The notes under the pieces were generated by a model. The model did not search any database and was not told the origin of the DNA. It saw only the letters and a list, made by a program, of their open reading frames with translations. The position numbers and the translations under genes are program-made. This document shows positions 1 to 8,762 of a stretch of DNA of 64,000 nt, piece by piece (the stretch's first letter is position 1; every line of letters starts with the position of its first letter). Source of the stretch: Vibrio atlanticus (GTDB lineage: Bacteria; Pseudomonadota; Gammaproteobacteria; Enterobacterales; Vibrionaceae); NCBI RefSeq assembly GCF_024347315.1, contig NZ_AP025460.1, forward strand, positions 3,224,001 to 3,288,000, given 5' to 3'.

Positions 1-752
1 GTGCAGATCCACAGCTTATGGCCGAGGCTGCTCAATTCAATGTTGCTAACGGTGCGCAAATCATCGATATCAATATGGGTTGCCCAGCCAAAAAAGTGAA
101 TAAGAAGCTTGCGGGCTCAGCCCTACTTCAGCATCCAGAACTCATTGAAGACATTCTGAAGGCTGTGGTAAATGCTGTCGACGTTCCAGTAACGTTGAAA
201 ACGCGCACAGGCTGGGATACAGACAATAGAAACTGTGTCCAAATCGCGAAAATAGCCGAAGACTGCGGCATACAAGCTCTTGCCCTTCACGGGAGAACTC
301 GCGCTTGTATGTACAAAGGTGAGGCAGAATACAAACACATTAAAGCAGCGAAACAAGCAGTATCTATTCCGGTTATCGCTAACGGTGATATCGATAGTCC
401 GGAAAAAGCGAAGTTTGTGCTGGAGTACACCGGCGCTGATGCTTTAATGATAGGTCGACCTGCCCAAGGACGTCCTTGGATTTTTAACGAAATCCTACAC
501 TATTTGGAAAACGGCACCACGATGGACCCACTCCCGATTTCGGAAGTGAAAGACATCATGCTTGGTCATGTGCTCGCTCTACATGAATTTTATGGAGAGT
601 TTTTAGGCCCTCGCATCGCTCGTAAGCATGTGGGTTGGTATCTAAAAGAGCATGAACAAGCGAGTGAGTTTCGCCGTACCTTCAACGCATTCGAAGCAGG
701 TGATCTGCAGCTTGAAGCGCTAGAAGGTTTTTTTGATAACGTTGCACCATAA
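1..752 (+). CDS. dusB: tRNA-dihydrouridine synthase B, 5' truncated by window edge
   Basis: FMN-dependent enzyme that reduces specific uridines in the D-loop of tRNA to dihydrouridine. The reading frame is open from base 3 and runs for 249 codons to the stop; relative to the roughly 320-residue family about 70 N-terminal residues lie outside the window. The motif NMGCPAKKV holds the catalytic cysteine, HGRTR and ANGDI are flavin and phosphate-binding segments, and [18 protein letters not shown] is the typical C-terminal part of the TIM barrel. fis starts 23 bases downstream on the same strand, the known dusB-fis operon arrangement, so the fis promoter is expected upstream of the window. Confidence 0.95.
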   Translation, partial: ADPQLMAEAAQFNVANGAQIIDINMGCPAKKVNKKLAGSALLQHPELIEDILKAVVNAVDVPVTLKTRTGWDTDNRNCVQIAKIAEDCGIQALALHGRTRACMYKGEAEYKHIKAAKQAVSIPVIANGDIDSPEKAKFVLEYTGADALMIGRPAQGRPWIFNEILHYLENGTTMDPLPISEVKDIMLGHVLALHEFYGEFLGPRIARKHVGWYLKEHEQASEFRRTFNAFEAGDLQLEALEGFFDNVAP

Positions 753-775
753 TTACGAGAAGAGCTAGACCGAAT

Positions 776-1072
776 ATGTTCGAACAAAATCTGACTTCAG
801 AAGCATTGACAGTAACTACAGTTACATCACAAGACCAAATCACGCAGAAGCCACTACGTGACTCAGTTAAAGCATCATTGAAAAATTACCTTGCTCAATT
901 AAACGGTCAAGAAGTCAGCGAGTTATACGAATTAGTATTAGCTGAAGTTGAACAGCCACTACTAGACACTATCATGCAGTACACTCGCGGTAACCAAACT
1001 CGCGCAGCAACCATGATGGGTATTAACCGCGGTACTCTTCGCAAGAAACTTAAAAAATACGGCATGAACTAA
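776..1072 (+). CDS. fis: Nucleoid-associated DNA-bending protein Fis
   Basis: Small homodimeric nucleoid protein that bends DNA, activates stable RNA promoters and shapes chromosome structure in fast growth. The 98-residue length matches the family exactly. The C-terminal helix-turn-helix ([20 protein letters not shown]) is the signature DNA-binding part; the N-terminal region holds the beta-hairpin arms that contact DNA invertases. It follows dusB in the same operon and ends at a strong intrinsic terminator. The three rRNA operons in this window are plausible targets, which is an inference from E. coli biology. Confidence 0.97.
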   Translation: MFEQNLTSEALTVTTVTSQDQITQKPLRDSVKASLKNYLAQLNGQEVSELYELVLAEVEQPLLDTIMQYTRGNQTRAATMMGINRGTLRKKLKKYGMN

Positions 1073-1099
1073 TCGTTCTTTCGTAATTTATTGAATTAG

Positions 1100-1133
1100 A
1101 AGCCGAGCTCTTTATTGAACTCGGCTTTTTTTT
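1100..1133 (+). terminator. Intrinsic terminator of dusB-fis
   Basis: Eight-base stem AAGCCGAG / CTCGGCTT followed by a run of T, 28 bases after the fis stop codon. Confidence 0.9.
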
Positions 1134-1239
1134 GTTTATATGGCAACAAGCGAACAATTATCAATTAATTAGATGTAACGATTGATAACCTAATCACTAC
1201 CGATATAATGACCCATTAATCTAATCGTCTGGAAGCTAC

Positions 1240-2199
1240 ATGCTTGATATGAAAAGGGAAGAATGGCTTAGCACACTGATCCGTGAACTGCCTGATCGTC
1301 ATCTTCTGTTGGATACATCCGGACGTATTGTTGAAAACTTTGACAATCCAAATCACCACACAGTTTCAGAACTGTTGCCTCTCGCGGTTGAAAAGCAGCT
1401 GTTAGAGGCGGCAAAGCAAGCTTATTCCAGTCGCGAAATTCAATACATTCAATACTCTCTTGCGCCCTGTCAGCAACTTCAGCTTTCTATTGAACAACTT
1501 TTCGCTCAAGGGGAAGAGTCTGCAGAATCAGACGATCGATATTTTGAATCGACATTAAAGCCATTGTATCTCTCGCCAGAAAAGCAATACGTGCTGTGGC
1601 AAGAGCGAGATATTACTAAAGCACAGCAACGTGAAGCTGAGCTGATAGAACTCGCTGAAATCGATGAGCTAACTGGGATTTTAAATAGACGTGCCTTTTT
1701 ACTTGGGTTGGAAAAAGAGTTCAGTCAATCGCCTAAGCAAAGCTTAACGTGTTTGATGATAGACATAGACCACTTCAAAGAGATCAATGATCAAGTTGGC
1801 CACCTTTCTGGTGATGAGGTAATCGTTCAAGTCGCGAGTTTATGCCAACAGTCAATAGACTGCGATGATTATCTAGGTCGCTTGGGTGGCGAAGAATTCG
1901 GTGTCATTCTCACACACACCAGTGCCATTGAAGCTTATTACGTTGCGGAGACGATTCGTAAAACGATTGAATCAACGCCGTGTACCGTAGACGGCCACAT
2001 CATCTACCCAACAGTCAGCATCGGTGTTGCTGAATACACACCACACCTTAAAACCATAAAAGAACTATTGGCTCAAGCTGATAGAGCCATGTACTCTTCA
2101 AAGCAGACTGGTCGCAACCAAGTCACGCTTTACCATAATAACCTACCCACTTTAAAAATTGACGCTCAACTAAGAGCCAAAATACTGCAAGCTTCCTAG
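1240..2199 (+). CDS. GGDEF-domain diguanylate cyclase with PAS-like N-terminus
   Basis: Predicted cyclic-di-GMP synthase of 319 residues. Residues about 15-125 look like a PAS-type sensor (HLLLDTSGRIVE near the start, VLWQERDITK at the end), joined by a short helix to a GGDEF domain at about 140-300. The active-site loop is GGEEF at 216-220, an active form, and DELTGILNRRAF is the usual domain start. The inhibitory RxxD site normally upstream of GGEEF is absent (DCDD at that place), so product inhibition may be lost. No transmembrane segment is seen, so it is probably cytoplasmic. The start at 1240 is preceded by GGAAG at suitable spacing. It appears monocistronic. The input signal is unknown. 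Confidence 0.88.
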   Translation: MLDMKREEWLSTLIRELPDRHLLLDTSGRIVENFDNPNHHTVSELLPLAVEKQLLEAAKQAYSSREIQYIQYSLAPCQQLQLSIEQLFAQGEESAESDDRYFESTLKPLYLSPEKQYVLWQERDITKAQQREAELIELAEIDELTGILNRRAFLLGLEKEFSQSPKQSLTCLMIDIDHFKEINDQVGHLSGDEVIVQVASLCQQSIDCDDYLGRLGGEEFGVILTHTSAIEAYYVAETIRKTIESTPCTVDGHIIYPTVSIGVAEYTPHLKTIKELLAQADRAMYSSKQTGRNQVTLYHNNLPTLKIDAQLRAKILQAS

Positions 2200-2246
2200 G
2201 GTTATCAACCGTAGTAAACCTCTCTCCCTAACGGGGACCTTTTCAG

Positions 2247-2687
2247 CTATTTACCATCAGCAGCACAGCATGAGCTTTGTTTATCTTCGCTCGCCAAAGC
2301 ACCTAAGATAGAACAATGGCTCGCATCGTCATCTACATGACCGCAGCAAGCATCATTAATCTTCTTTAATGCCGTGCGTATTCTGCCAAGTTCACTGATT
2401 TTTTCATCAATAAGTGTCAGCTTTGCCGTTGTGATGGCTTTCACTTCCGAGCAACTGTGCTGCGTTGCTTCCAAGCGAATCTCGAGCAATTCCTTAATTT
2501 CATCTAAACTCAGCCCTAACGCTTTAGATTTAAGAATAAAGGTCACCTGTTTTTGATTGTTTTCATCATATAAGCGATATCCTGAGTCACTGCGACTGGC
2601 AGGAGCAATCAGGTTACTTTTTTCATAAAACCGCAAGGTATCGGCTGTCACACCGCATCTTTTCGCTAATTCACCGATCTGAAACAT
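2247..2687 (-). CDS. zntR: MerR-family zinc-responsive regulator, ZntR-like
   Basis: MerR-type transcription activator of 146 residues. The N-terminal winged helix (MFQIGELAKRCGVTADTLRFYEKSNLI) binds DNA, a dimerisation helix follows, and the C-terminus carries the metal-binding loop NDACCGH with HCSIL, matching zinc ligands of E. coli ZntR, plus an internal Cys in QHSCSEVKA. The start at 2687 is chosen over an upstream ATG at 2711 because AGGA sits just before it and the protein then begins as the family does. A final SSCC adds further possible metal ligands. No zntA-type efflux pump lies next to it, so its target is elsewhere. Confidence 0.85.
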   Translation of the reverse strand: MFQIGELAKRCGVTADTLRFYEKSNLIAPASRSDSGYRLYDENNQKQVTFILKSKALGLSLDEIKELLEIRLEATQHSCSEVKAITTAKLTLIDEKISELGRIRTALKKINDACCGHVDDDASHCSILGALASEDKQSSCCAADGK

Positions 2688-2775
2688 GTTTTTTCCTACT
2701 GTTCCGTCCATTCCACAATTAACCTTGTTGTTACTTTTCAGGCTGAAATGGCACTTTTCATAATTAATTTTGAGA

Positions 2776-2791
2776 TGCCAAACGATTGCGC
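2776..2791. promoter_or_regulatory. Probable PurR operator upstream of purHD
   Basis: The 16-base site TGCCAAACGATTGCGC fits the PurR consensus (ACGCAAACGTTTNCNT type) with the central CpG. It lies about 220 bases before purH, next to a possible -10 (TAGAAT, 2815-2820). This is consistent with repression of purHD by PurR plus hypoxanthine or guanine. Confidence 0.65.
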
Positions 2792-3010
2792 GAGCTTTTT
2801 TGTAATAAATTAGTTAGAATCTGCGCCATCAAATTTGGAGTTGGTTATCTTATAGCTTGATTATAAGAACACCCAAAAGGTCTTTACCAAAACTGGCCAA
2901 TATTTTATCTCTTACTGGTATCTAAGATACTCCACGCTGAGAAGATAGAAACAAGTTCTTTTTTGGCAAATATCTTTATTTTAACCCCATGAATTTGAGG
3001 AAATGGAAGC

Positions 3011-4603
3011 ATGAATAACGCTCGTCCAATTCGCCGCGCTCTAATCAGCGTATCAGACAAAACTGGTATCGTTGAATTTGCACAAGCTCTTGCTAACCGT
3101 GGTGTAGATATCTTATCTACCGGTGGCACTGCTCGCCTGCTTGCTGAAAAAGGCATCTCTGTTACAGAAGTATCTGATTACACTGGTTTCCCAGAAATGA
3201 TGGATGGCCGTGTTAAGACTCTGCACCCAAAAGTTCATGGTGGTGTTCTAGGCCGTCGTGGCCAAGATGATGACGTGATGGAAACTCACGGTATCAACCC
3301 TATCGATATGGTTGTTGTAAACCTATATCCATTCGCAGAAACCGTTGCTAAAGAAGGTTGTACCCTTGCTGACGCTGTTGAGAACATCGACATCGGCGGT
3401 CCTACAATGGTTCGCTCTGCAGCGAAAAACCACAAAGACGTAACTATCGTTGTTAACGCACACGACTACGAGCGCGTTGTTGCTGAAATGGACGCGAACG
3501 AGAAATCTCTAACGCTAGAGACTCGCTTCGACCTCGCTATCGCAGCATTCGAGCACACCGCTTCTTACGACGGCATGATCGCAAACTACTTCGGCACTAT
3601 GGTTCCTAGCTACGGCGCGAACAAGGAAGGCGATGAAGAGAGCAAATTTCCTCGTACGTTCAACCAACAGTTCGAGAAGAAGCAAGACATGCGCTACGGT
3701 GAGAACAGCCACCAAGCAGCCGCTTTCTACGTTGAAGCAAACCCTGAAGAAGCATCAGTATCGACTGCTCGCCAAATTCAAGGTAAAGCACTTTCTTACA
3801 ACAACATCGCTGACACTGACGCAGCACTTGAGTGTGTGAAAGAGTTCGACCAGCCAGCATGTGTGATTGTTAAGCACGCTAACCCATGTGGTGTAGCACT
3901 AGGGGAAGACATCCTAGAAGCTTACGACCGTGCATTCAAAACAGACCCAACGTCTGCATTTGGCGGCATCATCGCTTTCAACCGTGAGCTAGACGCTGCA
4001 ACAGCAACGGCTATCACTGAACGTCAATTCGTTGAAGTTATCATTGCACCATCAGTTTCTGCTGAAGCAGTAGCAATCGTAGCGGCTAAGAAAAATCTAC
4101 GCCTACTTGAGTGCGGTGAGTGGACAACTAAGACAACTGGTTTTGACGTGAAACGCGTTAACGGCGGTTTGCTAGTTCAAGACCGCGACCAAGGCATGGT
4201 GTCTGAAGATGACCTGAAAGTGGTTTCTAAGCGTCAGCCAACAGCTGAAGAATTGAAAGATGCTCTATTCTGCTGGAAAGTAGCGAAGTACGTTAAATCT
4301 AACGCTATCGTTTACTCGAAAGGCGACATGACTATTGGTGTAGGCGCAGGCCAAATGAGCCGCGTTTACTCTGCGAAAATCGCAGGTATCAAAGCGGCAG
4401 ACGAAGGTCTACAGGTTGAAGGTTGTGTGATGGCCTCAGACGCATTCTTCCCATTCCGTGACGGTATCGACGCGGCAGCGGAAGCTGGCATCAAGTGTGT
4501 TATCCAACCGGGCGGCTCTATGCGTGATGACGAAGTTATCGCAGCAGCAGACGAACACGGCATGGCGATGATCTTTACTGGCATGCGTCACTTCCGCCAC
4601 TAA
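3011..4603 (+). CDS. purH: Bifunctional AICAR formyltransferase / IMP cyclohydrolase
   Basis: Catalyses the last two steps of de novo purine synthesis: formylation of AICAR by 10-formyl-THF and ring closure to IMP. At 530 residues it is full length. The N-terminal MGS-like cyclohydrolase domain spans about 1-200 ([33 protein letters not shown]), and the C-terminal transformylase carries RYGENSHQ, the catalytic KHANPCG and [16 protein letters not shown] element precedes the ATG. purD follows on the same strand after a 181-base gap that holds an ERIC-type repeat; the two are expected to be cotranscribed, as in E. coli. Confidence 0.97.
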   Translation: MNNARPIRRALISVSDKTGIVEFAQALANRGVDILSTGGTARLLAEKGISVTEVSDYTGFPEMMDGRVKTLHPKVHGGVLGRRGQDDDVMETHGINPIDMVVVNLYPFAETVAKEGCTLADAVENIDIGGPTMVRSAAKNHKDVTIVVNAHDYERVVAEMDANEKSLTLETRFDLAIAAFEHTASYDGMIANYFGTMVPSYGANKEGDEESKFPRTFNQQFEKKQDMRYGENSHQAAAFYVEANPEEASVSTARQIQGKALSYNNIADTDAALECVKEFDQPACVIVKHANPCGVALGEDILEAYDRAFKTDPTSAFGGIIAFNRELDAATATAITERQFVEVIIAPSVSAEAVAIVAAKKNLRLLECGEWTTKTTGFDVKRVNGGLLVQDRDQGMVSEDDLKVVSKRQPTAEELKDALFCWKVAKYVKSNAIVYSKGDMTIGVGAGQMSRVYSAKIAGIKAADEGLQVEGCVMASDAFFPFRDGIDAAAEAGIKCVIQPGGSMRDDEVIAAADEHGMAMIFTGMRHFRH

Positions 4604-4606
4604 TTT

Positions 4607-4735
4607 CCTCTTCGTATTTGGCACTGTGGCGTCGTTAGCTGCTTTCGCCCACCCCGGTCACATAGCGATCTATGCTCCCGGGGATGGGCTCAATTGCTGC
4701 CTAGCCACATCACCAACTACTTTGAGCAAGACTTA
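4607..4735. repeat. ERIC-type palindromic intergenic repeat
   Basis: The purH-purD gap is almost filled by an imperfect palindrome of about 127 bases. Its centre reads CACCCCGGTCACATAG, then CTATGCTCCCGGGGATGGG, which closely resembles the ERIC (IRU) core known from enterobacteria and vibrios (CACCCCAGTCAC and GCTCCTGGGGAT). The outer arms, TGTGGCGTCGTTAGCTGC and GGCAGC...GCCACA when inverted, also pair. In RNA it would form a long hairpin between purH and purD. Coordinates of the ends are approximate. Confidence 0.75.
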
Positions 4736-4784
4736 TAACTTTGTTTTTTTAAATATTTAGATATTTGAGATTAAGGATTTTACA

Positions 4785-6074
4785 ATGCGAGTTTTAATCA
4801 TCGGTGCTGGCGGTCGTGAGCACGCACTAGGTTGGAAAGCAGCACAAAACCCAAACGTTGAAACAGTATTCATCGCTCCAGGTAACGCAGGCACTGCACT
4901 TGAGCCTAAACTTGAGAACGTAAACATCGGCGTTGAAGACACCGCTGGTTTAGTGGCGTTTGCTCAAGAGAAAAAAATCGAACTGACTATCGTTGGCCCT
5001 GAAGCGCCATTAGTTATTGGTGTAGTTGACGCATTCCGCGAAGTGGGTCTTCCTATCTTTGGTCCAACTCAAGCAGCAGCACAGCTTGAAGGTTCGAAAG
5101 CATTCACTAAAGACTTCCTAGCTCGTCATGACATCCCAACGGGTTACTACGCAAACTTCACTGAGATTGAGCCAGCTATCGCTTACGTACGTGAGCAAGG
5201 CGCTCCAATCGTAGTAAAAGCTGACGGTCTTGCGGCGGGTAAAGGCGTTATCGTTGCGATGACACTTGAAGAAGCTGAAGACGCAATCAAAGACATGCTA
5301 GCAGGCAACGCATTTGGCGAAGCAGGCAGCCGCGTGGTAATTGAAGAGTTCCTTGAAGGCGAAGAAGCAAGCTTCATCGTAATGGTTGACGGTTCTAGCG
5401 TGCTTCCTATGGCCACCAGCCAAGATCACAAACGTGTTGGCGACAAAGACACTGGCCCTAATACTGGCGGCATGGGTGCTTACTCTCCAGCTCCAGTGGT
5501 AACTCCTGAAATCCATAACCGCATCCTTGAGGAAGTTATCTACCCAACGGTACGTGGTATGGACGCAGAAGGCGCACCTTACACTGGTTTCCTTTACGCA
5601 GGACTAATGATCGATGCTGACGGCACGCCTAAGGTTATCGAATACAACTGCCGCTTTGGCGACCCTGAAACGCAACCTATCATGATGCGTATGGAGTCAG
5701 ACCTTGTTGAACTTTGCCTAATGGCTATCGATGAGAAGCTAGACGAAGCAGAATCAAAGTGGGACCCACGCGCTTCTATCGGTGTTGTTCTTGCGGCTGG
5801 CGGTTACCCTGCTGACTACGCAAAAGGTGACGTTATTTCACTGCCAACCAGCGAAGTTGAAGGCCAAAAGGTTTTCCACGCGGGTACGACAAATAACGAA
5901 GCTGGCGACGTTGTGACAAACGGTGGCCGTGTACTTTGTGCAACGGCACTGGGCAATACGGTTTCTGAAGCTCAGGAGCGCGCTTACGCGTTGACGAAGC
6001 AAGTTAGCTGGAATGGTATGTTCCACCGCAATGACATCGGTTACCGTGCGATTGCGCGCGAGCAAGAACAGTAA
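4785..6074 (+). CDS. purD: Phosphoribosylamine-glycine ligase
   Basis: ATP-grasp enzyme that makes glycinamide ribonucleotide from phosphoribosylamine, glycine and ATP, step 2 of purine synthesis. It is 429 residues, the normal length. It begins MRVLIIGAGGREHALGWK, the family signature; the ATP-grasp core includes VVKADGLAAGKGV at about residues 144-156, and RFGDPETQPIMMR marks the metal and substrate site. Second gene of the purHD operon, ended by an intrinsic terminator 50 bases downstream. Confidence 0.97.
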   Translation: MRVLIIGAGGREHALGWKAAQNPNVETVFIAPGNAGTALEPKLENVNIGVEDTAGLVAFAQEKKIELTIVGPEAPLVIGVVDAFREVGLPIFGPTQAAAQLEGSKAFTKDFLARHDIPTGYYANFTEIEPAIAYVREQGAPIVVKADGLAAGKGVIVAMTLEEAEDAIKDMLAGNAFGEAGSRVVIEEFLEGEEASFIVMVDGSSVLPMATSQDHKRVGDKDTGPNTGGMGAYSPAPVVTPEIHNRILEEVIYPTVRGMDAEGAPYTGFLYAGLMIDADGTPKVIEYNCRFGDPETQPIMMRMESDLVELCLMAIDEKLDEAESKWDPRASIGVVLAAGGYPADYAKGDVISLPTSEVEGQKVFHAGTTNNEAGDVVTNGGRVLCATALGNTVSEAQERAYALTKQVSWNGMFHRNDIGYRAIAREQEQ

Positions 6075-6124
6075 TCAATCTACGACTCGCTTATGTTCGA
6101 ATGACCGCAAGCAAGTAACAACAG

Positions 6125-6154
6125 AAAAGGCGCCTCGATTGGCGCCTTTTTTAT
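6125..6154 (+). terminator. Intrinsic terminator of purHD
   Basis: Perfect stem AAAAGGCGCC / GGCGCCTTTT with six-base loop and T-rich tail. Confidence 0.9.
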
Positions 6155-6243
6155 TGCTTAATCTGTTCTGGGGTCTGTTCCTGTACACACAAATAAGCAC
6201 TGACCTACAGCGGGTAAATTCTCTTAACCCTTTTAAATACGCT

Positions 6244-6942
6244 CTATTCTTTCAACAATGATGGTCTTGTAACACACTGATGGTTGTCATCTGCCAACAT
6301 CAAAAATTCAGCAACAGATAGTTTTCTGAGAGACTCCTTGCCGACAAAAGCACCATAGCTCTCTACAGACGACAAACGGTTAATCACAAAATTAGGTAGT
6401 GTTTGATTAAATTCAATGTCAGAAATTTGCTTACCAGAGCAAGTCTGGAACGTTTTGCCATTCCAGTAACCCTGAACCAGTCTGAGCCCTTCGTCATGCT
6501 GCTTCATCGTAGTTTCTAAAACCGACTTGGCTTCTTTCTGGTAGCTTTCAAGTTGCTTCACTTGGATAGGCAAAATTTTGCTATCAATACGATACTGCTG
6601 ATATACAGCTTCGCCTGACTTATTAAAACGCACATGGACACTATACGGAACCAGCTCATTAGAAGAATTACGTTGCTCACCTTCACGAATAAATTCACGA
6701 AGTATACCTTCCGACCAAGCATAGTCCGTTTGGTACCAGCCGTAATCGCCTACAGTGACGTAGTCAGCTGAAGTATGAGGTTGTGTTAGCTTGTTTGTAA
6801 CCCAGTAGAAACTTGTCGCGTCGCCCATGACTTGGCCGCTGGTGTGAGTTTCAAATTGCTCTAGGTTTTTGCGAGGGCTGGTTGATGAACAGCCAATGAG
6901 AAATGTAGATAATAGTGAAACGAGAAGAAATGCTTTTTTCAT
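6244..6942 (-). CDS. DUF1481 lipoprotein (YjaH family)
   Basis: Predicted lipoprotein of 232 residues of unknown function. The N-terminus is a lipoprotein signal peptide with lipobox LIGC, lipidated Cys at position 18, followed by Ser at +2, which suggests sorting to the outer membrane. The position directly downstream of hupA matches E. coli yjaH, a DUF1481 member, and that synteny is the main basis for the family call. The ATG lies against the T-tract of the hupA terminator hairpin, and its best ribosome-binding sequence (CAGG) sits in the 3' arm of that hairpin, so expression may depend on terminator read-through. Confidence 0.75.
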   Translation of the reverse strand: MKKAFLLVSLLSTFLIGCSSTSPRKNLEQFETHTSGQVMGDATSFYWVTNKLTQPHTSADYVTVGDYGWYQTDYAWSEGILREFIREGEQRNSSNELVPYSVHVRFNKSGEAVYQQYRIDSKILPIQVKQLESYQKEAKSVLETTMKQHDEGLRLVQGYWNGKTFQTCSGKQISDIEFNQTLPNFVINRLSSVESYGAFVGKESLRKLSVAEFLMLADDNHQCVTRPSLLKE

Positions 6943-6984
6943 AAAAACCTGTACCGAGGTGGAATACGACTACCTCGGTACAGT
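6943..6984 (-). terminator. Intrinsic terminator of hupA
   Basis: On the minus strand a 13-base stem (CTGTACCGAGGT / ACCTCGGTACAG) is followed by GTTTTT, which runs directly into the ATG of the DUF1481 gene. Confidence 0.85.
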
Positions 6985-6989
6985 TTAGA

Positions 6990-7262
6990 TTATTTCACTG
7001 AATCTTTCAGCGCTTTACCTGCAACAAATGCTGGAACATTTGCAGCAGCGATTTGGATCTCGTCACCAGTTTTTGGGTTACGACCAGTGCGAGCTGCACG
7101 GTGGTTTACTTTAAAAGTACCAAAACCAATTAGCTGAACTTGATCGCCATCTTTAAGAGCATCTGTAACACCGCCAAGAGTCGCTTCTAGAGCAGCTTTA
7201 GCTTGTGCTTTAGAAAGGTCCGCTTTTTCAGCAATAAAGTCGATTAATTGAGTCTTGTTCAT
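6990..7262 (-). CDS. hupA: Histone-like DNA-binding protein HU, alpha type
   Basis: Ninety-residue HU subunit that binds and bends DNA without sequence specificity. The sequence from [18 protein letters not shown] to the C-terminal KALKDSVK covers the whole family; the DNA-embracing arm is [21 protein letters not shown]. The start at 7262 is used because the upstream in-frame extension has no homology to HU and the family begins MNKTQL. The position next to the yjaH-like gene and near purHD identifies it as the hupA rather than the hupB locus. Confidence 0.96.
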   Translation of the reverse strand: MNKTQLIDFIAEKADLSKAQAKAALEATLGGVTDALKDGDQVQLIGFGTFKVNHRAARTGRNPKTGDEIQIAAANVPAFVAGKALKDSVK

Positions 7263-7532
7263 TTTAGGTTTCCCTTCTTTGTATTTTTGAATTCGATTCA
7301 CTCTAAAACATAAATGCCCCATCTGGCAAAGGTTTGTCGTCGATCTTTAGCTCTAATGCCGTAGTTTTAGCCATAATATGAGTAATAACTCACAATTTGT
7401 TACTGATTTTACTGAGCAAGCCCTTGTTTAAAAGGGGCTGAGAGCAAAATTAATGATGACCTAGCCACTACTTATTCTCTATAATCCACGCTGAATCGCT
7501 GCTAAAGCGTACAATTTAATTTAAGGGCAAAC

Positions 7533-8684
7533 ATGCTGCTGCTAACTATTTATGTCTCCATTGCTATTGGAGTTTCTTTCATTTGTTCTGTTTTGGAAGC
7601 TGTACTTTTGAGTATTAGTCCGAGCTACATTGCTCAACTAAAACAAAATGGGCACCCTGCAGCAGAGTCATTAGACAAACTGAAAACCGATATTGACCGC
7701 CCACTGGCGTCAATTTTAACGCTCAACACCATCGCGCACACCATCGGTGCTGCGACAGCGGGTGCACAAGCAGCAGTCGTTTTTGGTAGCCAATGGTTAG
7801 GCGTATTCTCTGCCGTATTAACTCTGGGTATTTTAGTTCTGTCTGAGATTGTTCCAAAAACCATTGGCGCGACCTACTGGCGTCAACTTGCTCCAGCATC
7901 ATCAAATGTGCTTCGCTGGATGGTCTTTTTCCTAACACCATTTGTGTGGTTCTCAGAGCAAATCACCAAACGTTTAGCTCGCGGCCACCAGGCACCAAAA
8001 ATGCGTGATGAGCTATCTGCAATGGCTATTTTGGCAAAAGAGAGCGGTGAATTTGCTGAAGGTGAATCAAAAATCCTGAGCAATCTGTTAGGTATTCAAG
8101 ATGTGCCCGTGACTCAAGTCATGACACCACGCCCTGTTGTATTCCGCGTTGATGCAGAAATGAGTGTTAATACGTTCCTAGAACAACACAAAGACACGCC
8201 ATTCTCACGCCCACTGGTTTACAGCGAGCAAACTGACAATATCATCGGTTTTGTCCACCGCTTAGAGCTGTTTAGATTGCAGCAAGCGGGTTGCGGTGAG
8301 AAGGCTCTGGGTGAAGTGATGCGCCCTATCCACGTCTTGCTAAACAACATGGGCTTAGCTAAGGCCTTTGACCAAATGATGGCAAACCGCCTGCAACTGT
8401 CTTTAGTTGTGGACGAGTACGGCACAATTCAGGGCATCATCACCCTAGAAGATATCTTTGAACACCTAGTGGGTGAAGAGATTGTCGACGAAGCAGATAA
8501 AACCACAGACATGCAAGAACTGGCGTTCCAACGCTGGGAAACTTGGAAAGAGACACACGGTGTTATCGAAAACCGCGATGAAGAGGACGAGCTAGAAGAA
8601 AAAACTCTAGCAGACAACGACACCTCAGACTCAAAGTCAGCGGATGAAAGCAAGGTTCAAAAAGAAGACAAGAAAGACGCTTAA
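7533..8684 (+). CDS. CNNM/DUF21 membrane protein with CBS-domain pair
   Basis: Inner-membrane protein of 383 residues from the CNNM/CorC superfamily, linked in other bacteria to magnesium or cobalt transport. Residues 1-145 contain about four hydrophobic segments and the conserved SEIVPKTIGATY; two CBS domains follow at about 190-250 and 260-320 (LVVDEYGTIQGIITLEDIFEHLVGEEIVDE), a likely nucleotide-binding regulatory module. The usual C-terminal CorC_HlyC domain is missing; the protein ends in a 45-residue, highly acidic, Ser/Lys-rich tail. AAGGG precedes the ATG. The ion transported is unknown. Its original terminator has been split by the adjacent insertion sequence. Confidence 0.85.
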   Translation: MLLLTIYVSIAIGVSFICSVLEAVLLSISPSYIAQLKQNGHPAAESLDKLKTDIDRPLASILTLNTIAHTIGAATAGAQAAVVFGSQWLGVFSAVLTLGILVLSEIVPKTIGATYWRQLAPASSNVLRWMVFFLTPFVWFSEQITKRLARGHQAPKMRDELSAMAILAKESGEFAEGESKILSNLLGIQDVPVTQVMTPRPVVFRVDAEMSVNTFLEQHKDTPFSRPLVYSEQTDNIIGFVHRLELFRLQQAGCGEKALGEVMRPIHVLLNNMGLAKAFDQMMANRLQLSLVVDEYGTIQGIITLEDIFEHLVGEEIVDEADKTTDMQELAFQRWETWKETHGVIENRDEEDELEEKTLADNDTSDSKSADESKVQKEDKKDA

Positions 8685-8718
8685 TCTAAATTTGATAGCG
8701 TCAGATACAACAAAGGCT

Positions 8719-8726
8719 CCCTAGGG
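8719..8726. repeat. Left target-site duplication of the IS50-group element
   Basis: CCCTAGGG directly precedes the left end of the element and is repeated at 10230-10237 after the right end. It is itself palindromic, and with the adjoining bases the two flanks rebuild a perfect 22-base palindrome. Confidence 0.85.
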
Positions 8727-8728
8727 CT

Positions 8729-8762
8729 GTCTCTTGATCACAAGTCTGGTTAATCAAGAGAC
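8729..8762. other. Hairpin joining IS left end and transposase stop
   Basis: GTCTCTTGAT (8729-8738, inside the terminal repeat) is perfectly complementary to ATCAAGAGAC (8753-8762, last codons of the transposase). The 10-base-pair stem has a 14-base loop spanning the stop codon. It could act on mRNA stability or block transcription across the IS end. Confidence 0.6.
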
